A DNA stretch of 64,000 bases from Granulosicoccus sp964390335 (GTDB lineage: Bacteria > Pseudomonadota > Gammaproteobacteria > Granulosicoccales > Granulosicoccaceae). The position numbers and the translations under genes were made by a program. Each line of letters opens with the position of its first letter. The first letter of the stretch is position 1. The DNA is taken from the NCBI GenBank assembly GCA_964390335.1, contig CAYMHU010000003.1:131777-195776 (forward strand), written 5' to 3'. The notes beneath the pieces are model-generated. The model saw only the letters and a program-made list of their open reading frames with translations, made no database searches and was not told the DNA's origin. Positions 7,811 to 17,017 of the stretch are shown piece after piece.

Positions 7811-9481
7811 ATGAAAAACTCAAATATTGTTCAACGCACCAGTGTTAAGCTCGGTAATGCTCAACCGGGCGATGGCGACTTCCCGCTCAGTCAACACACA
7901 GCTAACTACACGCCATTATCGCCGTTATCTTTTTTACAACGCGCAAGCGATGTTTACCCTGATCATGTTGCCGTGATCCATGGCAAGCGTCAATTAAGTT
8001 TTGGCGAAGTGTATGCTCGATGCAGACAACTCGCTTCCAGCCTTCAGCAAACAGGGGTGCAACACGGCGATGTAGTTTCCATTATTGCACCCAATATCCC
8101 CGAACTGTTTGAAGCGCATTTCGCTATTCCCATGTGCGGTGCAATATTAAACACCATCAATACCCGCTTAGAAGCAACTACCATAGCCTATATATTGGGA
8201 CACAGTGAAGCCAAAGTGTTGTTTGTTGATCGCGATTCCACTCAAGTGGTCCAGCAGGCTTTGGCAACGCTTAAAAACCCGCCACTACTGATCGATATAA
8301 ACGACCCGCTCGCTTCAGGTGCGGCTATTACTGATCTTGAGTATGAAACCTTCCTTGCACAAGGCGATGCGCAATTTGAATGGTCACTACCAAACGATGA
8401 ATGGGAATCCATCTCGCTAAACTACACATCCGGTACTACCGGGCAACCTAAAGGCGTCGTTTATCATCATCGGGGCGCTTATCTGAATGCCATGAGCAAC
8501 ATAACAGGCTGGCATATGCAAGCGCACCCCGTTTACCTATGGACCTTGCCCATGTTCCATTGCAATGGTTGGTGTTTTCCATGGTCATTAGCAGCAAATG
8601 CCGGAACCAGTGTTTGTAGCAGAACCGTATCTGCCGAAGTTATATTTAACAGCATCGAGCAATTTGGCGTTACGCATTTTTGCGGTGCGCCGATCATACT
8701 TAACTTTCTAATCAATGCTGACGAATCTGTTGTTAAACCGATACATAAAACCGTTGAAGTTATGACAGCTGCAGCGCCTCCACCAGCCAGTGTGTTGGCT
8801 CGTGTAGAGGCATTAGGATTTCATATCACGCATGCATATGGCTTAACTGAAACATACGGCCCAGCAGTCATGTGTGCGTGGAAACCTGAGTGGAATTCGC
8901 TAAGCTCTGAAGAACAATCCGTACTGAAGGCGCGTCAGGGTGTTCGGTATCAGGTATTGGAACAACTGGATGTGCTAAACCCAGAAACGCTGAAACCCGT
9001 TCCACGCGATGGAGAAACTATTGGAGAGATTATGTTTCGGGGCAATATCGTGATGCGCGGCTACCTTAAAAACCCAGAAGCAAATGAAGCTGCATTCAAA
9101 GGTGGCTGGTTTCATAGTGGCGACCTGGCTGTTATGGACCCGGATGGCTATTTGCGAATCTTAGATCGCGCAAAAGACATCATTATATCTGGGGGAGAAA
9201 ATATTTCGTCTATTGAAATTGAAACCGTGTTGTACTCGCACCCGAATATTTTAGAGGCGGCAGTGGCCGCAAAAGATGATGATCACTGGGGCGAAACACC
9301 GTGTGCCTTCGTGCAGCTAGTGAACGGCGCAACCGACAGTGAGCAAGACATTATCAACTACTGCAGGGAGCATCTGGCGCACTTTAAATGCCCATCCGTG
9401 GTGGTATTTCGCGAACTACCCAAAACCTCGACGGGCAAGGTACAAAAATTTCTGTTACGCGAATGGGCTAATTCTATCTAA
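7811..9481 (+). CDS. AMP-binding acyl-CoA synthetase
   Basis: This 556-residue adenylate-forming enzyme activates a carboxylic acid to the acyl-AMP and then to the acyl-CoA. The P-loop is YTSGTTGQPKG, followed by HHRGAYLNAM; motif A5 reads GLTETYGP, the hinge region ILDRAKDIIISGGENISS, and the catalytic lysine lies in KTSTGKVQK near the C-terminus. The stretch FHCNGWCFPWSLAANAGT is typical of the short/medium-chain group related to plant acyl-activating enzymes and to methylthiopropionate-CoA ligases, so a short or medium chain acid is likely. The exact substrate is not known. The ATG at 7811 has no strong ribosome site. It is divergent from the CoA transferase. Confidence 0.9.
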   Translation: MKNSNIVQRTSVKLGNAQPGDGDFPLSQHTANYTPLSPLSFLQRASDVYPDHVAVIHGKRQLSFGEVYARCRQLASSLQQTGVQHGDVVSIIAPNIPELFEAHFAIPMCGAILNTINTRLEATTIAYILGHSEAKVLFVDRDSTQVVQQALATLKNPPLLIDINDPLASGAAITDLEYETFLAQGDAQFEWSLPNDEWESISLNYTSGTTGQPKGVVYHHRGAYLNAMSNITGWHMQAHPVYLWTLPMFHCNGWCFPWSLAANAGTSVCSRTVSAEVIFNSIEQFGVTHFCGAPIILNFLINADESVVKPIHKTVEVMTAAAPPPASVLARVEALGFHITHAYGLTETYGPAVMCAWKPEWNSLSSEEQSVLKARQGVRYQVLEQLDVLNPETLKPVPRDGETIGEIMFRGNIVMRGYLKNPEANEAAFKGGWFHSGDLAVMDPDGYLRILDRAKDIIISGGENISSIEIETVLYSHPNILEAAVAAKDDDHWGETPCAFVQLVNGATDSEQDIINYCREHLAHFKCPSVVVFRELPKTSTGKVQKFLLREWANSI

Positions 9482-9532
9482 GCCAGGTTTGTTAAATTTG
9501 GCGTTATGTGAATAGGCAGTGGCCACATCTGT

Positions 9533-9976
9533 CTATAGGATTTTTCTGTAATACACCCGTGAAAATCCGTCTTCATCACGGCGATCGATCTCCGTATAAC
9601 CAAGCTTTGGATAGTAAGCCAGGTTTTCTGTCATCTTAAGATTGGTATAAAGCTCAATCGAGATCATACTCAGGCGGCGCGCTTGCGTTTCTGCATGGTC
9701 GATGAGCTGCCGCCCTACACCCTGCCCTGCATATTGATTTCTTACCGCTACATTTTCCAAATGCATTGCATCGGCAACCGGATAAAAAACGATATATCCT
9801 GCAAAGCAGTTGTTGCACTCCGCCACCCAAACCAGTTCACGATCAATTTGATGCGCAAAGTCGGCAACCATCGGAGCCGGTGCCTTGCCTATCCGTTGTG
9901 TGTACTTTGAATAAGCCTCGGTTGCGCACTGTTGTATTTGGGCTAAATCTGCGGTTCTTGCCTGTCGAATTACCAT
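9533..9976 (-). CDS. GNAT-family N-acetyltransferase
   Basis: This 147-residue protein has the GNAT fold: an N-terminal MVIRQARTADLAQIQQ helix, the strand MHLENVAVRNQYAG, the acetyl-CoA binding loop QGVGRQLIDHAE (pattern Q/RxxGxG/A), and a late LAYYPKLGYTE. Such enzymes acetylate amines on small molecules or proteins; the substrate is not evident. It is a single gene, convergent with the acyl-CoA ligase. Confidence 0.83.
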   Translation of the reverse strand: MVIRQARTADLAQIQQCATEAYSKYTQRIGKAPAPMVADFAHQIDRELVWVAECNNCFAGYIVFYPVADAMHLENVAVRNQYAGQGVGRQLIDHAETQARRLSMISIELYTNLKMTENLAYYPKLGYTEIDRRDEDGFSRVYYRKIL

Positions 9977-10040
9977 GCGCGACTAGTTCAAATACAGGCT
10001 AACAGCCGACGATTTACACATGAATGCTGCCGCGTTTCAC

Positions 10041-11135
10041 TTAACCAATCGACAGTCGGGCTTTCATCATTCGATCAATTGCACGCATCAATAAACCATC
10101 GGCGGTATCTTGAATGCCAATTGAGAATCGTTCCGACATTGACTTCTTTTTCTTGTATTTAACCAGTATCACTTCGGCAGAATCGCATTTATCCATCAGA
10201 TACGCGTCACTGGTGGATAGTTCATCCGCCAAGTTTTTATCCAGCACGTCTTGGCCAGACCAGATTTCACCTGTAGCAACTGCTTCGATATCTAATTGAG
10301 GTCGGCGCTCGTTAACGTACTGCTTAAATTGCGCATGTATACGCTCAATGTCTTCAATAAATTTGTTGCGACCTTCATCGGTGTTTTCACCGAACATGGT
10401 TAAAGTGCGTTTAAATTTACCCGCTGTGAGCATTTCAAAATCGATGTTAAACTTTTTCAGTAAGCGATGGAAGTTGGGTATTTGTGCGACTACCCCAATG
10501 GAACCCAACACGGCAAACGGTGCTGCGATTAATTTATCTGCGACACAGGCCATCATGTACCCACCACTGGCGGCCACTTTATCAACACAAATAGTTAACG
10601 GTACTTTCTTTTGCTTTAATCGATCTAGTTGGGATGCAGCCAACCCATAGGATGTCACCATGCCACCGCCGCTTTCGAGTCGCAGTACAACTTCATCATC
10701 ACTACCGGCTGAAGTCAGAATGGCGGAAATTTCTTTGCGCATGTTATCAACTTCGCTTGCGCGAATATCACCGTCAAAGTCCATCACAAATACACGCTTT
10801 TGAATGGTTTTATTAACTAGCGTTTCGCCATCGCCACGTTGTTTCTTGGCTTTTTTTGCCGCTTCCTTATTCGCTTTGCGTTCTTTTTTCTCTTCAGCCT
10901 TTTTCTCTTTTAATGCAAGTTTTTGAGCTTCGTCATCAAGCAATGAAAACGACAGGGATTCACGCATGTCTTCATATTGCTCGTTTAACTTGGTTATTTC
11001 TATCTTGCCATCGGCTCCGGCTTTTTTGCCACGCGAACCCATCGCAAAAGCAGCGAACATGATGATCAAAATGGCCACCACGAAAGTCAGCACTTTCAAT
11101 AAAAACAATCCGTAGCTTGCAAAAAATTCAGCCAC
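10041..11135 (-). CDS. sohB: SohB, inner-membrane S49 peptidase
   Basis: This 364-residue protein matches SohB (about 350 residues in E. coli) in length and layout: one N-terminal membrane helix (about 8-30), a long charged linker rich in Lys and Glu (about 60-105), then the S49/ClpP-fold domain. RLESGGGMV marks the oxyanion strand, the nucleophile serine is in VAASGGYMMAC, and the general-base lysine is in TAGKFKRTLT. It would cleave membrane or periplasmic substrates. The start is GTG at 11133-11135 with a GGGAG ribosome site. It lies 13 bases downstream of the rlmKL stop and is probably co-transcribed with it. Confidence 0.9.
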   Translation of the reverse strand: MAEFFASYGLFLLKVLTFVVAILIIMFAAFAMGSRGKKAGADGKIEITKLNEQYEDMRESLSFSLLDDEAQKLALKEKKAEEKKERKANKEAAKKAKKQRGDGETLVNKTIQKRVFVMDFDGDIRASEVDNMRKEISAILTSAGSDDEVVLRLESGGGMVTSYGLAASQLDRLKQKKVPLTICVDKVAASGGYMMACVADKLIAAPFAVLGSIGVVAQIPNFHRLLKKFNIDFEMLTAGKFKRTLTMFGENTDEGRNKFIEDIERIHAQFKQYVNERRPQLDIEAVATGEIWSGQDVLDKNLADELSTSDAYLMDKCDSAEVILVKYKKKKSMSERFSIGIQDTADGLLMRAIDRMMKARLSIG

Positions 11136-11148
11136 TCGGCTCTCCCAA

Positions 11149-13311
11149 TTATGTGTGTTTGACGTTATGTCTTATAAACCAGCACTGATGAATGCGGGCA
11201 TTGCGTTGAAAATCCTGATCAATTGACCATCGGGATTTATCTTCAACATTATATTGTGTACCAGCACTTAAACTTTTATCAAGTTTAAAGCGGCGGTAAT
11301 TATTAGAAAAAATTAATGTCCCGTTCGGGCTCAGTATATTCATGCAGGCATCAATACAGCTAACATGATCACGTTGTACATTCCAATCTGCATCTATATC
11401 GGTAGAATTTGAAAATGTTGGCGGATCCAGTAATATCAAGTCATATTGGTTATTGGTATTGTTGGCCAACCACTGGTTCACATCACTTTTCACTACAGCA
11501 TGCACGTTCTCGTCATATCCATTATGCCTCAAATTACGCGTAGCCCATTGACAATACCGATTGGATAAGTCAACCGACACACTGCTGTCTGCTCCGCCGG
11601 ATATGGCCGCAACCGTAGCAGTGCCGGTATACGCAAATAGATTAAGAAATCGCTTGCCCCGCGATTCCATTTGAATGTAGCGCCGAACTTTTCGATGATC
11701 CAAAAACAAACCGGTATCCAGGTAATCGCTAAAATTCACCTCTAATTGATAGTCGTACTCACTAACTATGGCTGTGATGCCAGATTCAGCTTGCTTTTCA
11801 TATTGCGCCAAACCGCTCTGCTTTTCACGCGTCTTTAAATAGATGTTGTCGTCAGACACGTTTAAACATTCAGGCACTTTCATCATTAACGCTTGAAGCC
11901 GCGCCCGGGCCATTTCCGTATTAACCGTTGCCGGAGCTTGATACTCTTGCACGACAACATGTCGTTCATCGCAATCGTATACATCAACTGCCACCGCGAA
12001 TTCGGGTAAGTCAGCATCATAGACCCGAAACGCACGAACTTGTTCCCGCTTACACCAGGATTTCAAATGTTTGGCGTTTTTCTTCACGCGATTGGCAAAC
12101 GGTGTTGCGTCTACTGCGGGTAAGGCCGATGTCGTATCTGCTGCGGTGTACACCCCACTTTTATCCGATGCACGCGGTATGTCGCCTTTATATAGCGCGC
12201 AATCAATACTGCCGTTACGCACCGACAGTGATGATTTCAGCGGTAAACGCAAATCGCGAATGGGTGCCGCAACAGCGCTAAAAAGGCCGCAATGCCAGCC
12301 ATCGTAGTGACGACTTAACGCTCGACCCAACTCTGTATAAAACTGATTGTCAATCGATAAGCGTTCTCCATAAGGCGGGTTAGTTACCAGCAATCCTGTT
12401 GGAAGTGTGGTCATTGAGTTGGCTTGGCGAATATTTTGATGTTGAAATGACACCGCCTCTGAAACGCCAGCAAGTTCGGCGTTATCAATCGCAAGCTGAA
12501 TTGCTTTAGCGTCCTGGTCTGATCCGGTCAACGAACAAGGAGCACTAACGGGAGCCTGTTGTGCTTCATCCTTAACTAGATTCCATGCGTTTTCATCGTG
12601 TCCACGCCAACCCAAAAAACCATAATAAGACCGAGCCAAGCCCGGAGCAATATTGCAGGCCATCATGGCAGCCTCAATGACCAACGTACCCGACCCACAC
12701 ATGGGATCGGCAAACGCATCACCACGTTGTGCGCGTTCGGGCCAGTTGCAGGCCAACAATAAACTGGCCGCAAGATTCTCTTTCAGTGGCGCAGGACCTG
12801 CTTGTTCGCGATAACCGCGCCGATGCAAACTACTACCGGATAAATCAATCGCAATTCTCGCTTTATTGCGAAACAAATAAACGTTTATGCGCAAATCCGG
12901 AGTGTCACGCTCAACGCTGGGACGCTCACCCGTCGCTTCACGAAATTGATCAACAATCGCATCTTTGACTTTCAACGCACCGTATTGCGAATGCGTTATT
13001 GTGGAATTGGCTGTGAAAAAATCGACGGCCAAGGTGCCGCGCAAGTCCATATGTTCAGACCAATCAACTTGCTTCGCAACTTCATACAATGCTTCGGGAG
13101 AATCCGCATTCCCCGAGTGAATAGGCAGTAGCACTCTATTGGCAACTCGCGACCACATGCAGGCCTTATAGGCCGCTGGCAACCCGCCACTGAAACGGAC
13201 ACCGGCACCCGCCACATTGACCTCCGATAAGCCCAACGCTATCAGCTCCGCCGCTAATAAATGCTGCAGCCCGGAGGAACAAGTCGCGTATAAAGAGTTT
13301 TCTGTTGGCAT
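11149..13311 (-). CDS. rlmL: Bifunctional 23S rRNA methyltransferase RlmKL
   Basis: The protein has two methyltransferase halves fused, as in gammaproteobacterial RlmKL, which makes m2G2445 and m7G2069 in 23S rRNA. The N-terminal part has a THUMP-type region, then the RlmL motif LLVTNPPYGERL; the C-terminal half has a SAM-binding FLNLFAYTGTATVAA and the motif LILLDPPTFSNS. I place the start at the ATG at 13311 (MPTENSLYATCSSGLQ), giving 720 residues, because homologues begin there. An in-frame ATG at 13377 would add 22 residues. Neither has a clear ribosome site. It is divergent from the beta-CASP nuclease. Confidence 0.92.
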   Translation of the reverse strand: MPTENSLYATCSSGLQHLLAAELIALGLSEVNVAGAGVRFSGGLPAAYKACMWSRVANRVLLPIHSGNADSPEALYEVAKQVDWSEHMDLRGTLAVDFFTANSTITHSQYGALKVKDAIVDQFREATGERPSVERDTPDLRINVYLFRNKARIAIDLSGSSLHRRGYREQAGPAPLKENLAASLLLACNWPERAQRGDAFADPMCGSGTLVIEAAMMACNIAPGLARSYYGFLGWRGHDENAWNLVKDEAQQAPVSAPCSLTGSDQDAKAIQLAIDNAELAGVSEAVSFQHQNIRQANSMTTLPTGLLVTNPPYGERLSIDNQFYTELGRALSRHYDGWHCGLFSAVAAPIRDLRLPLKSSLSVRNGSIDCALYKGDIPRASDKSGVYTAADTTSALPAVDATPFANRVKKNAKHLKSWCKREQVRAFRVYDADLPEFAVAVDVYDCDERHVVVQEYQAPATVNTEMARARLQALMMKVPECLNVSDDNIYLKTREKQSGLAQYEKQAESGITAIVSEYDYQLEVNFSDYLDTGLFLDHRKVRRYIQMESRGKRFLNLFAYTGTATVAAISGGADSSVSVDLSNRYCQWATRNLRHNGYDENVHAVVKSDVNQWLANNTNNQYDLILLDPPTFSNSTDIDADWNVQRDHVSCIDACMNILSPNGTLIFSNNYRRFKLDKSLSAGTQYNVEDKSRWSIDQDFQRNARIHQCWFIRHNVKHT

Positions 13312-13501
13312 GCGTTGTGTGGTCGCGCCGGCTGTCAGCGCGGACTGCGGCAGGTTATAATGAGAGTCGGGAGGCATATTTTAACCCGAGCGCCGCTCGA
13401 CGCGAGCAAAACAACAAAAAGACTCCCATGTAGTACTGTAGGTTTTGCTGATAATGCCGCCATTTCGGCCAACGACACCACGAACCCAGACAAACATAGC
13501 C

Positions 13502-14908
13502 ATGAAATTGACCAGTTATGGAGCCGCTGAGGAAGTCACCGGATCCTGCCATCTCCTAGAAGTTGGCGATCGACGAGTGTTATTAGACTGCGGGCTTATA
13601 CAAGGCCGCTCAAGGGACGAACTACGTAACCACGACGACTTTCCTTTCGACCCGGCTACGCTGGATGCCGTTGTGCTGAGTCATGCTCATATCGACCATA
13701 GTGGTCGACTACCCATGTTAATCAGGCAAGGGTTCAAAGGACCGATTCACACTCATCATGCTAGCGCCGACTTATGCAAAGTACTGCTACGTGATTCAGC
13801 AAGCCTTAATGAACGCGACGTGATCATGCGCAATAAGCGCAGACAGCGCAAAGGCAAACCACTGCTTGACCCGCTATATTCAAAAGAAGATGTTGAAGAA
13901 ACGTTAAATCGATTTAAAACAGTTTCGTATGAGCAGGAAACAAAAGTGACCGATGGCGTAACCATGACCTTATACGATGCGGGACACATTCTGGGTTCTG
14001 CCATGGTGTCGTTAAAGCTGACACAAGGTAATGAAACCCGCACGGTCGTATTTAGCGGTGACTTGGGTCATCGCGGCGCACCCATCCTGAACGATTTCAC
14101 TTATCTTGAACATGCTGACTTGGTGCTGATGGAAAGCACGTACGGCAACAGGCTGCATCGTGATTGGTCTGAGACCTTCGATGAAGTCAGTGAAATAGCC
14201 AATATCGTGAAAAGCAGCAAAGGCAATATTTTAATCCCGGCATTCTCCGTCGGTCGCAGCCAGATGATCCTGTATATGTTCGCTCGCTATTACAAAGAGT
14301 GGGGATTAGATCGATGGAAAATTTTCCTCGATAGCCCCATGGCTATTGAGGCCTCAGAGATTTATTTAAAACACACCGAGTTATATGACGAGACCGCGGC
14401 AGCATATTACACAGAGCATGGTCCACTACTTAACATGCCCAATCTTGCTTTCACCAAGTCGCCAGAAGAATCCATGGCGGTTAATCGCATTAAATCCGGC
14501 GCCATTGTAATTGCCGGCAGCGGAATGTGTACCGGTGGGCGGATTCGTCATCATTTAAAACACAATGTTTGGCGACCTGAATGTCACGTGATTATCGCCG
14601 GCTATCAATCTCCGGGGTCCACCGGCCGAAAACTGGTGGATGGAGCACCGACCATCTCGCTGTGGGGTGAGAAAATTAAGGTGGCGGCCAAAATTCATAC
14701 CGTAGGTGGACTATCCGCACATGCCGATCAACAGGGTATGATTGACTGGTATGCCAACTTTAAGAACAATCCGCCTGTTTTGCTGGTGCACGGTGAAAAA
14801 TCCGCTCAGAAACAGTTGAGAAAACGACTTAAAAAGGAGTACAACGCTCGTGCCCGGTCGGCTAAAAAAGGCAAAACCACCGACCTATTAAACATGGCGC
14901 ATTTTTGA
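13502..14908 (+). CDS. MBL-fold beta-CASP RNA exonuclease-type hydrolase
   Basis: The 468-residue protein is a metallo-beta-lactamase fold enzyme with a beta-CASP domain, as in CPSF73-like RNA nucleases. The zinc motif is SHAHIDHSGRLP, a later ligand region is LYDAGHILGSAM and FSGDLGHRG, and the beta-CASP part includes PAFSVGRSQ, GSGMCTGGRIRHHLK and GYQSPGSTGRKL. The C-terminal LSAHADQ and LVHGE motifs complete the site. The start is the ATG at 13502 (MKLTSYGAAEEVTGS); an in-frame ATG at 13454 and a TTG further upstream add only an unconserved stretch. RNA processing is the expected role. Confidence 0.87.
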   Translation: MKLTSYGAAEEVTGSCHLLEVGDRRVLLDCGLIQGRSRDELRNHDDFPFDPATLDAVVLSHAHIDHSGRLPMLIRQGFKGPIHTHHASADLCKVLLRDSASLNERDVIMRNKRRQRKGKPLLDPLYSKEDVEETLNRFKTVSYEQETKVTDGVTMTLYDAGHILGSAMVSLKLTQGNETRTVVFSGDLGHRGAPILNDFTYLEHADLVLMESTYGNRLHRDWSETFDEVSEIANIVKSSKGNILIPAFSVGRSQMILYMFARYYKEWGLDRWKIFLDSPMAIEASEIYLKHTELYDETAAAYYTEHGPLLNMPNLAFTKSPEESMAVNRIKSGAIVIAGSGMCTGGRIRHHLKHNVWRPECHVIIAGYQSPGSTGRKLVDGAPTISLWGEKIKVAAKIHTVGGLSAHADQQGMIDWYANFKNNPPVLLVHGEKSAQKQLRKRLKKEYNARARSAKKGKTTDLLNMAHF

Positions 14909-14963
14909 ATATTCCACTGAATATTCCATCTGTTAATACAGAGCTAAGCAATATCAAGTTAAA

Positions 14964-14981
14964 GAGTAAGAGTAAGAGTAA
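14964..14981 (+). repeat. Triplicate GAGTAA hexamer in the ETF-QO leader
   Basis: Three perfect tandem copies of GAGTAA stand five bases before the ATG of the ETF-QO gene, in the place where its ribosome site should be. A change in copy number would alter the leader length by six bases each time. Confidence 0.6.
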
Positions 14982-14986
14982 ACACT

Positions 14987-16645
14987 ATGAGTACAGAACG
15001 AGAATCAATGGAGTTCGATGTGGTGATTGTCGGTGCGGGGCCAGCCGGTCTCAGCACAGCCTGTCGGCTTATGCAAATTGCGCAGCAGAACGATCAAGAT
15101 ATTAGCGTTGTTGTACTTGAGAAAGGCTCAGAAGTTGGCGCGCATATCCTATCCGGTGCGGTTATCGAGCCACGTGCTCTGAACGAACTGTTTCCGGATT
15201 GGAAAGAAAACGGTGCACCGCTCAACACGCCTGTTACTGAAGATGAAATATATTATTTTACGAAGGCCGATGGCGCTCTTAAAGTACCTAACTGGATGGC
15301 CCCTAAAACCATGCACAACCATGGTAACTACATTGCAAGCCTTGGCAACTTAACCCGTTGGCTTGCAGAACAAGCAGAAAACCTCGGTGTAGAAATTTTT
15401 CCAGGTTTTGCTGCTGCCGAAATTCTATATAACGACGATGGCAGTGTGAAAGGTGTGGCCACTGGCGACATGGGGTTAGACGAACAAGGCAACCCCAAAG
15501 ACGGACATGAGCCAGGCATGGAACTACACGCAAAGTACACTGTATTTGCAGAAGGTTGCCGAGGCCATTTAGGTAAACAGCTCATCCAAAGATTCAAGCT
15601 CGACGAAGGTCGCGATCCTCAGCACTACGGCATTGGCTTAAAAGAGCTGTGGGAAGTTGACCCCAAATTGCATAAGCCCGGGTTGGTCTTACACGGTGCG
15701 GGATGGCCGCTTAACGAAACCAAATCCACCGGCGGTTCTTTCTTATATCATCTAGAAGACAACCAAGTCGTTGTTGGTTTAATTATTGATCTAAGTTACA
15801 GCAACCCGCATTTAAGTACCTTTGATGAATTCCAGCGCTTTAAACATCACCCACTTATAGCAAGCCAACTCAAAGGTGGCAAACGTGTGGCTTATGGTGC
15901 GCGAGCCGTTGTAAAAGGTGGCTTAGAATCACTACCAAAGATGCATTTACCAGGCGCATTGTTGGTAGGTTGCGACGCAGGTACGCTAAACTTTTCCAAG
16001 ATCAAAGGCACTCACACCGCTATGAAATCCGGTATGGTGGCCGCGGAAACACTCGCTGCAGAATTAGCCAAAGGCGATGCAAGAGCAGTCGACCCAGCAG
16101 CGTACGAGAACAATTTTGAGCAATGCTGGGCCTATGATGAATTGGAGACGTCGCGAAATTTTGGCGCCGCTTTGCACAAGTTTGGTACGGTCGTAGGTGG
16201 TGGTTTCAATGTGATTGATCAGAATATTTTTAGAGGTAAACTACCATTCACATTAGGCGACGAAACTCCCGATTACGCAACACTGAAAAGCGCGAAGAGC
16301 AGCAAGGTCATCGACTACCCCAAACCAGACGGTGTCATCAGTTTCGATAAACCATCCTCGGTATTTCTATCCAATACCAATCATGAAGAAAATCAGCCAG
16401 TGCATTTGACATTGGCCGACCCCAGCATACCCATCAAACATAATTTACCCGAGTATGCAGAACCTGCGCAGCGCTACTGCCCTGTTGGTGTATATGAGAT
16501 TGTGGTGGAAAATGAGGTACCCTCCTTTGTCATTAACTCGCAAAATTGCATTCACTGTAAAACCTGCGATATTAAAGACCCCAGTCAAAACATCACTTGG
16601 GTGACACCAGAGGGCGGCGGCGGACCGAATTATCCAAATATGTAA
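14987..16645 (+). CDS. Electron transfer flavoprotein-ubiquinone oxidoreductase
   Basis: This 552-residue enzyme takes electrons from reduced ETF and passes them to ubiquinone at the membrane. It has an FAD-binding N-terminus (VVIVGAGPAGLSTACRL), a second FAD region (VGCDAGTLNFSKIKGTH), and a C-terminal 4Fe-4S domain with cysteines in YCPVGVYEI, NCIHCKTCDIKDP and the end TPEGGGGPNYPNM. All fit the mitochondrial ETFDH type. It would serve the EtfAB and acyl-CoA dehydrogenase encoded at 29.8-33.6 kb. The ATG at 14987 is preceded by a GAGTAA triplicate rather than a standard ribosome site. Confidence 0.95.
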   Translation: MSTERESMEFDVVIVGAGPAGLSTACRLMQIAQQNDQDISVVVLEKGSEVGAHILSGAVIEPRALNELFPDWKENGAPLNTPVTEDEIYYFTKADGALKVPNWMAPKTMHNHGNYIASLGNLTRWLAEQAENLGVEIFPGFAAAEILYNDDGSVKGVATGDMGLDEQGNPKDGHEPGMELHAKYTVFAEGCRGHLGKQLIQRFKLDEGRDPQHYGIGLKELWEVDPKLHKPGLVLHGAGWPLNETKSTGGSFLYHLEDNQVVVGLIIDLSYSNPHLSTFDEFQRFKHHPLIASQLKGGKRVAYGARAVVKGGLESLPKMHLPGALLVGCDAGTLNFSKIKGTHTAMKSGMVAAETLAAELAKGDARAVDPAAYENNFEQCWAYDELETSRNFGAALHKFGTVVGGGFNVIDQNIFRGKLPFTLGDETPDYATLKSAKSSKVIDYPKPDGVISFDKPSSVFLSNTNHEENQPVHLTLADPSIPIKHNLPEYAEPAQRYCPVGVYEIVVENEVPSFVINSQNCIHCKTCDIKDPSQNITWVTPEGGGGPNYPNM

Positions 16646-16721
16646 TGAAAATTCACGACTATTTGTGGGCAAACACCTGTGAACCGCTTGCATGCCCTTC
16701 GAGCGCACTGATAGGCTATTG

Positions 16722-16747
16722 AAATGTGGGGATTGGCCCCCATATTT
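16722..16747 (+). terminator. Hairpin after the ETF-QO gene
   Basis: A 10-bp stem with one G-T pair (AAATGTGGGG with CCCCATATTT) and a 6-base loop lies 76 bases after the ETF-QO stop and 33 bases before the miniprotein start. There is no long T-run after it, so it may be an attenuator or an mRNA-stabilising end. Confidence 0.4.
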
Positions 16748-16779
16748 ATCCTATCGATTAGCGAGTAAGGAGAAGATGT

Positions 16780-16911
16780 ATGTTGTGGACTATTGTAGTG
16801 TTTGCTGCCGGCTGGTGGGTTGGCCGTAATTGGGATTTCGTCAAAAAGATGTATCACGAAAAAGTCACATCAAAACAGAACAGCTCAGGCAATGTGACAA
16901 AGGTTGACTAA
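16780..16911 (+). CDS. 43-residue single-pass membrane miniprotein
   Basis: A short frame of 44 codons starts with ATG at 16780, with a strong AAGGAGAAG ribosome site 6-8 bases upstream, and ends with TAA at 16909-16911. The product begins MLWTIVVFAAGWWVGRNWDF: one hydrophobic segment (about 2-15) rich in Trp, then a positively charged polar tail (VKKMYHEKV and onward) ending in KVD. A strong intrinsic terminator follows at 16937. The combination of ribosome site, membrane segment and terminator makes a real gene likely. I know no family. It lies downstream of the ETF-QO gene, which hints at a role at the respiratory membrane but proves nothing. Confidence 0.6.
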   Translation: MLWTIVVFAAGWWVGRNWDFVKKMYHEKVTSKQNSSGNVTKVD

Positions 16912-16936
16912 CAACTAACACAGATAGCCAATCAAT

Positions 16937-16967
16937 AAAACGATCGCCATCGCGATCGTTTTTTTTT
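16937..16967 (+). terminator. Rho-independent terminator
   Basis: An 11-bp stem (AAAACGATCGC pairing with GCGATCGTTTT, loop CATC) runs into a nine-base T stretch on the plus strand. It ends the miniprotein transcript, and through it that of the ETF-QO gene, before the racemase gene at 17018. Confidence 0.88.
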
Positions 16968-17017
16968 GCCCATTTGTTTACCTATAATGTAATGCTCCTT
17001 CCACACGGAATCCTGTG

